A stretch of DNA of 64,000 bases from Protonemura montana (lineage: Eukaryota; Arthropoda; Insecta; Plecoptera; Nemouridae). Position numbers and translations under genes: made by a program. Positions 23,901 through 35,900 of this stretch are shown in pieces. The stretch spans positions 3,038,001 to 3,102,000 of the forward strand of contig OX387612.1 in NCBI GenBank assembly GCA_947568835.1. The letters are read 5' to 3'. The notes below the pieces were generated by a model. The model did not search any database. It saw only the letters and a list, made by a program, of their open reading frames with translations, and had not been told where the DNA came from. Each line of letters opens with the position of its first letter. Position 1 is the stretch's first letter.

Positions 23901-26900
23901 ACGACATTATTATGTTGTGACTTACAAGTGGCAAGACACCCAAGTTGTATGGTTTTTACGGCCGACTGTGACTTAACTAAACGGTTTTGTTGTCATTTTG
24001 AAACTGCTAGCATGTAAGTGTTACTCCATCGAGATAAAGATAAAGATAACGATAACGAATTTATCTTGATCGGTTATCTTTTATTTATCTTAAATTTTCT
24101 CTAGCATCAGAGCAATGTTGCCATCAAAAAATTTTTTTTTAGTAAAAAAAATCTTTGTTTCCCAGTAAAAAAAAATAATAACTTGAAAGAACATTAAAAC
24201 ATGTGTGTATTGTTTTTATCTTCCATAACTTCCTAGGTGTGATCATAGACCAAAGACTTGACTGGGAAATGCACATTTCAAAGACCTGCCTAAAGGTAGC
24301 ATCTAGCTGTTACTTAATAAGGAAACTAATGCTTACCTGTAACCTAGAGACGGCCAAACTTGTATACTTTGCTCAAATACAATCGCGCTTAAGCTATGGT
24401 ATAATATTGTGGGGCTGGACACCACATCCCAAAAGATTATTTATATTACAGAAGAAATCTGTAAGGATACTTGGGAAAGCAAGCAAAGACCCATGTGCCG
24501 AGGTATACTACAAAGACTCATGCTCAACTCTCTTTAAAAAATTCTGTATTTTAACCTTACCTAGTTTGTATATATACTCAGCCATTATGTATGTAATTTT
24601 AAATAGCCATTTAGTGACTGCGAACGCAGATGTCCACCAGCACTACACCAGAGGCTACGAGCAAATGTATGTAAAGAAAAATAAATTAAAAAAATCTGAC
24701 AAATGCCCTATGCATGCCGGAGCTCTATTATATAACAAACTGCCAGCCAATATTAAAATTAAAAAGGGAGACAATTTTAAGAAAATGCTAAAACAATAGG
24801 TATCTCTTAAATGAATGTTTTTTTTTAAAAGATGATTTTTTACATAAGTAGACAACACACTGCAACGATGGTTTGCACTATACTGTATGAGTCACATTTC
24901 TATTCTACTTTTATTTTAGTTTTAAAGGATTGACTGTCTTCATAATATGTACAATGTTCCTGCTGACAATAAACAAATTATTATTATTATTATTATTATT
25001 AAATCGTTGGGATAGTGCACATTTTTTTCTTGGTGAAAAAAATAAAAAATACGGTTTACCATATTGGCTAGACACAATGAACGGTCACAATATGGTCGTG
25101 ATCAGATGATGAGTTTTCCAAAATTGGTTTTATTCAAATGTAGATAAAAAAGATTAAATATTTAAAAATTGTTTATCAGTGTCTAGCAGGTACTGCTTTG
25201 CAAATGTAGTTTATTTCCATGGACGCCAATGTGCACCAAAACGCGCATTAAAAAAAAATAGAGGGAATATTTTGCCAATTTTTTTTGCATATTCAGGTGC
25301 CAGAACATTAATGTTTATATACATAATTTTTTTTATCCAAGTCCTGTGCTTGCTAAAACTTAACTTCTATTTTGTAAGACAAAATTTGCATACAAAAATA
25401 ATGCGAAAGTATATGAACGCCAAAAAACCTCATCGAGTTTAAAAATGCTGACCTACTGGCAAATTTGTATAAAATAATAAATCAGAATTACATTAGCAGA
25501 ATACACGATGTGAATTTGATTGATTATAAATTGTGTTAACTCTATCCAACCCCCGCAAAGCGTGCGCTAAAATCTTGCAGTCCATCGTTCCATCTGTCAT
25601 TCTTGTCACAAACATCTGTTCGTCGGCGGCTTCCTCAGCTTGTGTTCTGTTTTTAGGCGTGTGACAATTACCTACTTCTAGAAACGTCATCTATAAATAG
25701 ATCGTACGTGTCCGCCAATAGGCGAGGCACTTGAAGAAACAAAAACATTGACCTGCGAGTAGCAAATCCGCTAGCCGACTTTGATCTCGATTTTAATTCA
25801 GTTCGTTCATTTTTATTGCACAGAAAATAATTTTTCTGTCTCATTGTCAGTAAACCAATGTAAATCATACATAAAGAATAATAATTTCTTTGAGGTTTTG
25901 AAAGCCGTTGGTGTATGAATCTTGTGGTATTTCGGTTTGTCTCTTTTTCAAAGGGTATTTTGTCCTAAAAAAGACTTCTGACGTTTCATCGGTCCCACCC
26001 TGAAGATGACAGATCGACAGACTGTCAAAACTTTGGGGCAAATCATTTATATATTTATTTATGAAACAGATTGCTACAATTATGCACAATGTCTGAGTAC
26101 TCTCTTCCATTCTTCCATCACACGTCTTTCTTTTACCCATTATCTAAAACTTTTCAAATTTGTTTGTCTCTTTTTCATCCAAAATTGCATTCCACTCTTT
26201 ACCACCTCTACCTACAATCACAGTCCCTTTCCTTCCTCATTGTTTTATCCTATCAATTTAAATTCATGTCCATTTTTTCCTCTTAACTTTGCCTTCTCTA
26301 ATCTGTCTCCTTCCTTCTTCCATGCAGTTCACCCCAGAAAGCATTTATACGTATATGTTAATTTTGTAAGTATTCTTCTTTTTTGTAATACTTCCTATTT
26401 GAATTCTGAAGTTAATTTTAGTAATGCTTATGTACTTTTTAGGACTAAAAACCCATAAAAATATACCATTAACTAAAAAACCACTAGATTCATAAAGAAT
26501 AGCCTTCAAACGTTGATCGCATCTTTATATTTATGCCCACCTTTACTTTTCGTATCAAGTGGGCGCACTCCAGATAGTCAATTTAAGAGGTTTTGATCAA
26601 ACAAAAAGGAAGCTAGGAGTAGAAACCGCAAGGCCGCGACTCGATAGCGTGGATTTCTGGAAATAGCCACAAGCGATGATTGACAATCTCAGGATGTTAG
26701 TTCGCTACCACCGGTCGCTATTGCAGACCAGAGGACCACGCCCTTGCGGCTAGTGATATTTCACTTAGAAAGATATAGAGGGCGACACTGTGATTTATTT
26801 TCTCTTTTTATTTTTTATCATTTTTGAGATAATGTTTGAAACGACGGTTCGTTTGATTATTATTTTACGTTGCTGATTGATTGATTAGTGGTGTTTAACG

Positions 26901-29900
26901 ACGCACTGTTTTCACAATGTTTTATTTGGCACTGGTCTAATGACATCGGTGAATAAGTGGATGATGAAGATGATTTTAACTTAGCCTAGAAGGAAGGAAG
27001 AGAAACATCGGTGCCGACACGTAGCCTACTCCTGTCGAAAACCAATGGGACCACTGGCTTAACGTCCCTTCCGAAGGACGGTACAACGTGAACAACAGGA
27101 TTCCTCCACAAATCCATGCTGTCGAGAGGTTGATAAGCAAGGCGAGTGAAGTTGCTGTACTAACTTTCATCCCTCTAACCTCTCTCCCGAACAGAACTGG
27201 TCATGTGTATGATGGTCACCCATCCAATACCTGATCCAGCGCAGTGTTGCTTAACTTTCATCCCTCCAACCTCTCTCCCGAACAGAACTGGTCATGTGTA
27301 TGATGGACACCCATCCAATACCTGACTCAGCGCAGTGTTGCTTAACTTTCATCACTCCAACCTCTCTCCCGATTAGAACTGGTCATGTGTATGATGGTCG
27401 ACCATCCAATACCTGACCCAGCGCAGTGTTGCTTAACTTTCAACCCTCCAGCCTCTCTCCCGAACAGAACTGGTCATGTGTATAATGGTCACCCATCCAA
27501 TACATGACCCAGCGCAGTGTTGCTTAACTCTCATCCCTCCAACCTCTCTCCCGAACAGAACTGGTCATGTCTATGATGGTCACCAATCCAATACTTTACC
27601 CATTGCAGTGTTACTTAACTTTCATCCCTCCAACCTCTCTACACATTTATTTTCAAATTCAGGTACCAGATCAATAAGATTTTAGGTGTTGTTAAAAAAA
27701 CTGCTTGTTAGCCGAAGTTCCGCCCCAGAACTATTGGAAGCCAACACAAGGTCCAAAAGCAAAAATGGAGAGAATTCAAGCAAATAAAAATCAAGCTACA
27801 CATTTGATTAAATATGTTTTCAAATGAAGCTAACGATCTAGACAAAATATTAACCAGCACCGTATGACACGGGCATTTATCATTATAACTCGAGGTGAGA
27901 AACGCACGCATGTCACGCATGCAAATCTGTCATCTGGCAACATATCAAACGTCATCAACATGAAGACCAGCGTGAAGTTTGCTAGAGAACTTCACCATTT
28001 TGGCAGAGAAAGTGGACCTTCTGTCGGCAATCTGTGAGTTTGATGCAAAAATGACCGCATTTTCTTTAGTAATTTGCATAAATAGTATTGATTGGAATCG
28101 ATTGAAAGTTGCATTAGACATAATGGTTTTTGATAACGCATGGTAAACATCTTGGTGACACGTCGGGTGGATTTCCAACAGTTAAATTATTTGAAAAATT
28201 TTAAATTTATATTGTATTTATGATATTAATGCAATATTATTTTTAATGTAACAGATTTACATGTATTGTGCATCTATTTACATTTTCAATATAAAGAAGA
28301 TATTCATGTCTCCGTATCAGCAAATTTCTCTTTAGCTGGAAACTTAAGTCGGGTTTTACCAAAATTTTGAACACTTAGTTGGATCTCTAGCTCACAGAAA
28401 CATCTGAATTTCACTGCATGTGATTGGAAGTCGTCATGGCAACAGTTTCAACAAAATGTTCAACTATAAGTTGGATCTCTAGCTCACAGAAACATCTGAA
28501 TTTCACTGCATGTGATTGGAAGTCGTCATGACAACAGTTTCAACAAAATTTTAAACAATAATTTGGATCTCTAGCTCACAGAAACATCTGAATATCACTG
28601 CATGTGATTGGAAGTCGTCATGGCAACAGTTTCAAGAAGCACTTTAACTAGGAGGCAAGATTTTGATAAAACCAGACCTAAATATCAAAAAATCTAAACT
28701 GTAAAATACTGTTGTAGGTCAACTTAACAGGAAGCAAGAATAAAGCCTCCTTGAATGACTCTATGACATTAACGTAGCTTTGAAATATGTCACAAAAAGT
28801 AACGTAACTTTTGTCTTTTGGAATTAATTTAATTAGTTGTGTTCCAGAAGGCGTCGGCTTTGTCCTTGTCACAGAACAAGGACACGCTGGTGACGTACTC
28901 GACTTGTTTCCAGGAAGGGGTGGTCTACGTGAATCGGTTGTAAAAAGTAGGTGTGTTGAACTTTCTTTTGATTTGTTGATGGATTGTCGTGACTGGAGGA
29001 AGGTTTCAAACGTGGGTTTTACAACAATGTAATTAAATCTAGCTTTACTTGGTTTCTATTTGGTTTCAAGAGAAAATTATTTACTAACAATTTCAATAAT
29101 ATTTTATGATCAATGATCAAAAACAATGTGATCAATAAACAATGATATTTTAATAATTGCAAAACAAGAAACTATGACAACACACGAAGAACAAGAATAA
29201 AATAGTTTTTAACAATGTGTTTGCTTCGAAACGGAATATTTGGTGACTTGGAAATACAAACCAAAAATCAATGGGACTTCTTTTGTGATTTTTTACTGGC
29301 AAATCCAATTGAAAATATTTTGGCTCTTGCAACACTTCGTCCCCACCCCCTTTAGGTCCAGTTTTACCAAAATCTCGCTTCCTACTTGAAGTTTTAGTGA
29401 AAATATTGCCATGACGACTTCCAATCACATGCAGTGAAATTCAGATGTTTCTGTGAGCTAGAGATCCAACTTATAGTTGAACATTTTGTTGAAACTGTTG
29501 CCATGACGACTTCCAATCACATGCAGTGAAATTCAGATGTTTCTGTGAGCTAGATATCCAATTTATAGTTCAAATTTTTAGCAATACCCAACATCAAATC
29601 CACGTACCCCTGATTTAACCATTGAAACAAAATATAATAACGTCTAATCTTAGTTAAGTCAATCAATCTTTAAGCTCTTTAAGCACCCACATAAGCTTAC
29701 CTCCAACAAAACCTAGCGGAAACTAACATCCAAAAAAAACCGCTAACCCACGTGTGATTTTTCAGCAATTTTAAATTAAAAATATTATAATGAGCAAGCA
29801 AGCAGTCGGTCGCAAGTCACGTGGTTTCTAGAAATATTCTTCAGAAGTGATGACGTCACTGCATGGGGTGATATGGCGTGAGTGCTGCTGGTATATTTAT

Positions 29901-32900
29901 GTTTGTATTAAACAGAGCTGGTCTATGTGTTTCGGACGTGACAGTCCATTAATTATGATGGCCGTGGTCTTGATTATCCTTGTGGCCGGGAGAGATGTAG
30001 TTTCTTTTTTTTTTAAATAAGTCGATGGTTTTTCCCGCTAGATTGCAGTTTGCATCATAGGCATTGTAAATGTGGTACTGTTTAAATTATATTGCTCTTC
30101 TAATGTCGATTTCAGTACTGAATTAAGCGTAGGTTGGTCATTTCAGATATTGCTGATTTTATTTTGAAGTCTTGAGAAACACAAATTAATGTATTTTGAC
30201 ATAAAATATCTATTCCTATACCTACTTTTATGTATTTTAAGATAGTCTTTTTTATTACCGTACAAATTAAACCAACACAGATCTAGCTAGCGAGTGGGAA
30301 ATGTCCAAAGCAAATTTAAATTAATGTGTAATCGAATAACTGTATTTTAAATTTGCCTTTTCAATTCGTTGTCAAATTTGACCAACCCATCAAAAAAGGA
30401 ACTGTCAATTTTCATAAACATATCAAACTTTGGTTAGTAAATCAATATTTTCTTTGAAGAAGAACCTCAATTAAGGATTTTTATAAAAATAAAACTCTGA
30501 AAATTTCGTGCAAATCGGAGCAGGCATTTGGCCAGAAAAGCAAAATAAAATGGTGATTTTTTTTTCTGTGGTAGGTACATAAAATTGAAGATTTTTCTTT
30601 GCTCGGTGCATCATCAATACATTTTAATCAACACAATAGATTTTTTTTTAAGAAACCTAACTTTAAAATTTTTGTCAAAAGAAGGGCAAGCCTGCAAAAA
30701 AAACTATATATCATCATATAATCAAGTTGACTTTTAAAAAAACAATTCAACAAAACTCAACCTTTCGCCGAAATGTCCCAGTAGTTATCATCAGCACTCG
30801 CATCGCTACGCAGCCGACGCAATTCCCTCAAATCCCTAGGGAACTACACGTGTACAACGCCCCAACCCCCGCCCATAGCTTACAAATCACCTGACATTTC
30901 CCGCGCTCGCCCCCACGTGGAAACAAGATCGCCTCCCCCGAGACGGCAATCATGTTGATCGCCCTCCCTACGCTTTGATTGACTGGTACAAACTATGAAG
31001 ACACATGGTACACACCTTCCGCAACCAACTCTAATTATTATCAAACAGTTTAGAAAGAGGTCACTGATCGAGGAGGCCAGAAATAAGGGGGACATTTTCT
31101 CAATTTAAGCGAGATATTTAATGGTCTTTAGTGTTTTTAGAGATCTTTTCACGTGTTCGACTAGGCATGTGACTCTGTCCCAGTGCAACTTTCACGTGTT
31201 CGACTGGGCATGTAACTCTGTCCCAGTGCAACTTTCACATGTTTGACTGGGCATGTGACTCTGTCCCAGTGCAACTTTCACGTGTTCGACTGGGCATGTG
31301 ACTCTGTCCCAGTGCAACTTTCACGTGTTCGACTGGGCATGTGACTCTGTCCCAGTGCAACTTTCACATGTTTGACTGGGCATGTGACTCTGTCCCAGTG
31401 CAACTTTCACGTGTTCGACTGGGCATGTGACTCTGTCCTAGTGCAACTTTCACGTGTTCGACTGGGCATGTGACTCTGCCCCAGTGCAACTTTCATGTGT
31501 TCGACTGGGCATGTGACTCTGTCCCAGTGCAACTTTCACGTGTTCGACTGGGTATGTGACTCTGCCCCAGTGCAACTTTCACGTGTTCGACTGGGCATGT
31601 GACTCTGTCCCAGTGCAACTTTCATGTGTTCGACTGGGCATGTGACTCTGCCCCAGTGCAACTTTCATGTGTTCGACTGGGCATGTGACTCTGTCCCAGT
31701 GCAACTTTCACGTGTTCGACTGGGCATGTGACTCTGTCCCAGTGCAACTTTCACGTGTTCGACTGGGCATGTGACTCTGCCCCAGTGCAACTTTCATGTG
31801 TTCGACTGGGCATGTGACTCTGTCCCAGTGCAACTTTCACGTGTTCGACTGTGCATGTGACTCTGTCCCAGTGCAACTTTCACGTGTTCGACTGGGCATG
31901 TGACTCTGTCCCAGTGCAACTTTCACGTGCTCGACTGGGCATGTGACTCTGTCCCAGTGCAACTTTCACGTGTTCAACTGGGCATGTGACTCTGTCCCAG
32001 TGCAACTTTCACGTGTTCAACTGGGCATGTGACTCTGCCCCAGTGCAACTTTCACGTGTTTGACTGGGCATGTGACTCTGTCCCAGTGCAACTTTCACGT
32101 GTTCGACTTGGCATGTGATTCTGCCCCAGTGCAACTTTCACGTGTTTGACTGGGCATTTGACTCTGTCCCAGTGCAACTTTCACGTGCTCGACTGGGCAT
32201 GTGACTCTGTCCCAGTGCAACTTTCACGTGTTCGACTGGGCATGTGACTCTGCCCCAGTGCAACTTTCACGTGTTTGACTGGGCATGTGACTCTGTCTAA
32301 GTTCAACTTTCACGTGTTCAACTGTGCATGTGACTCTGCCCCAGTGCAACTTTCACGTGTTTGACTGGTCATGAGACTCTGTCCCAGTGTCACTTTCACG
32401 TGTTTGACTGGGCATGAGACTCTGTCCCAGTACAACTTTCACGTGTTCGACTTGGCATGTGATTCTGCCCCAGTGCAACTTTCACGTGTTTGACTGGGCA
32501 TTTGACTCTGTCCCAGTGCAACTTTCACGTGCTCGACTGGGCATGTGACTCTGTCCCAGTGCAACTTTCACGTGTTCGACTGGGCATGTGACTCTGCCCC
32601 AGTGCAACTTTCACGTGTTTGACTGGGCATGTGACTCTGTCTAAGTTCAACTTTCACGTGTTCAACTGGGCATGTGACTCTGCCCCAGTGCAACTTTCAC
32701 GTGTTTGACTGGTCATGAGACTCTGTCCCAGTGCAACTTTCACGTGTTCAACTGGGCATGTGACTCTGTCCCAGTGTAACTTTCACGTGTTCAACTGGGC
32801 ATGTGACTCTGTCCCAGTGCAACTTTCACGTGTTTGACTGGGCATGAGACTCTGTCCCAGTGCAACTTTCACGTGTTCGACTTGGCATGTGATTCTGCCC

Positions 32901-35900
32901 CAGTGCAACTTTCACGTGTTTGACTGGGCATTTGACTCTGTCCCAGTGCAACTTTCACGCGTTCGACTGATAGAGTTGCTAGAGTTCCTAATAATAAAAT
33001 ACCCCACGCATTGCAAGCGTTTCCAATTTTCACATGAAGTAGGTTTTTTTTTTATATTATCTCGCACTATTTATACGCAGTTGCTGTCCGAATTTCAGCA
33101 CTTTTGACTGAGAATATTGTGCGCCTTCGACAAAGTCTGGGCTTATAACTAACAACCCGTTAAAGGCAACAAAAATAAAAACACCATTGCAAAACTTGGA
33201 TAATTATGGTTAGCGGACAGAAATGTATAAAAATGTTAAGCTGTGGGTCACTGATAGTAAAAATTTAAACAATATAATTCTGAAATTTTTCTAGTGAGAT
33301 TTGCGATGCACTTTGGGAAAAACTACAATAAAAATCATGTAAATATGACAGTTTTGCTTCAGGAATAATTTACAATTGTAAATATTTCAAGTTGAAATCT
33401 CTTAAACTGAGTGATTAATTATTTGTTTAATCAGTATTAAAATGTAATTCACTTTTAAACCATATAATCAAAGATATAAAATAGGTTCAACGTCACGCTA
33501 TCAACTCAAAGGGCGAGTCCTGTTCCCCCTAAATATCTGCAATATTATCTGTAGAATGCATCCGTGTTCCAATGGTTGCCTATCTGGTGTTTGCAAGGCG
33601 CACGTGAGATCTAGGCGTGGTCCCGTGGGTCGTGACCTACTTAGCCAATCACCGCAACCCAGATGCAAGGCGATGAGGAATTTTCATTGTTTGTTGTTCC
33701 GTCTCTCGATCAAAACTTTGCAGTTGTTAAAGTCTAATTTACTGAGCTCTTTTAAAGCACTTTTATGTTGTGCTCCAGTTCGAAGTTTGGTTAATTTAAG
33801 ACAAAAACTACACTTTTTATTTATTTACTGTTTAAAAATGGATTTAAAAACCATTTTCATCATTTTAAGATTATGTTTAAGTTTATTTTTGAACTTTTAG
33901 TGTATTTTTGTACTTTCAATATTCCTGGAAGATAATTTAAAATTAATAAAAATATCAATTCATAATAAACACAAGCTTGAACTACGAATTTGCGAATATC
34001 TTTAAAGGATTTCTAAGTATTTTAAAGAATATAATTGACTATTCATTGATTCAAAAGAATTCCAGTAAAAGCTATGTTTTAAGAAGTTAAAAAAATTGTA
34101 AACACGTGTCAGTTGTAATGAGATTCTTTCTAAAAATAAACGAGTTTCTCAATTTAGGAATTCATAATCTCTTAAATTTTTAACATTTCAAGGCACAATT
34201 GACCAAAACCTCGTTGAAAAATTGTTAAATGTGTCCAAATTGGAACGTAAAAGCGATTGATTTAAAAAAAAAAATACATTTCAACGTCAAATTTATTCAA
34301 TATACGTGATATTCTGGCAAAAACCTCTTTTAACTCGAAGAGTGGTAAAAAAATGTTAACCTTAACGTCTAGATTCAAACTGAAAACAAAAATTAGCTTA
34401 TGAAGAAAAAGAATTGACAGCTCCGCATTAATTTAGAATTAGCTGGTTGTCGATATTCCTCGGTTTCCCTACCTATATTTAGCTGCGTATTTCTACCAAT
34501 TCATATTATGCAAGAAGGTGACGAAAGCTGTTAGCTGGTCCACCTATAAGGCCAATATTAACGAAACCGGATACCGGAAGCGTCGAGATCGATCTCTTAA
34601 ACATAATACCGTCTCCACCCAGAGTGAATCTATTCCTGCCAAGTCGTAAACATTATCATGGCATTGTAAAAATCAACTACAGTCCAGCCAGTGAGAGAAA
34701 ATACCAGCACAAGGACTGTTTCCTGCATTGCTACAGTCTAGCCCGTGAGAGAAGATACCAGCACAAGAACTGTCCCCTGCATTGCTACAGTCTAGCCCGT
34801 GAGAGAAGATACCAGCACAAGGACTGTCCCCTGCATTGCTACAGTCCAGCCCGTGAGAGAAGATACCAGCACAAGGACTGTCCCCTGCATTGCTACAGTC
34901 CAGCCCGTGAGAGAAGATACCAGCACAAGGACTGTTTCCTGCATTGCTACAGTCTAGCCCGTGAGAGAAGATACCAGCACAAGAACTGTCCCCTGCATTG
35001 CTACAGTCTAGCCCGTGAGAGAAGATACCAGCACAAGGACTGTCCCCTGCATTGCTACAGTCCAGCCCGTGAGAGAAGATACCAGCACAAGGACTGTCCC
35101 CTGCATTGCTACAGTCCAGCCCGTGAGAGAAGATACCAGCACAAGGACTGTCCCCTGCATTGCTACAGTCTAGCCCGTGAGAGAAGATACCAGCACAAGG
35201 ACTATCCCCTGCATTGCTACAGTCTAGCCCGTGAGAGAAGATACCAGCACAAGGACTGTCCCCTGCATTGCTACAGTGTAGCCCGTGAGAGAAGATACCA
35301 GCACAAGGACTGTCCCTGCATTGCTACAATCTAGCCCGTGAGAGAAGATACCAGCACAAGGACTATCCCCTGCATTGCTACAGTCTAGCCCGTGAGAGAA
35401 GATAACAGCACAAGGACTGTCCCCTGCATTGCTACAGTCTAGCCCGTGAGAGAAGATACCAGCACAAGGACTGTCCCCTGCATTGCTACAGTCTAGCCCG
35501 TGAGAGACGATACCAGCACAAGGACTGTCCCCTACATTGCTACAGTCTAGCTCGTGAGAGAAGATACCAGCACAAGGACTGTCCACCAGCATTGCTACAG
35601 TCTAGCCCGTGAGAGAAGATACCAGCACAAGGACTGTCCCCTGCATTGCTACAGTCTAGCCCGTGAGAGAAGATACCAGCACAAGGACTGTCCACCAGCA
35701 TTGCTACAGTCTAGCCGGTGAGAGAAGATACCAGCACAAGGACTGTCCCCTACATTGCTACAATCTAGCCCGTGAGAGAAGATACCAGCACAAGGACTGT
35801 CCCCTGCATTGCTACAGTCTAGCCCGTGAGAGAAGATACCAGCACAAGGACTGTCCCTGCATTGCTACAGTCTAGCCCGTGAGAGAATATACCAGCACAA

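Noticed and set aside
34624-35875. Long repetitive frames on both strands
   Set aside because: Explained by the 54-bp minisatellite (18 codons per unit); frames shift or stop wherever a unit has an indel.
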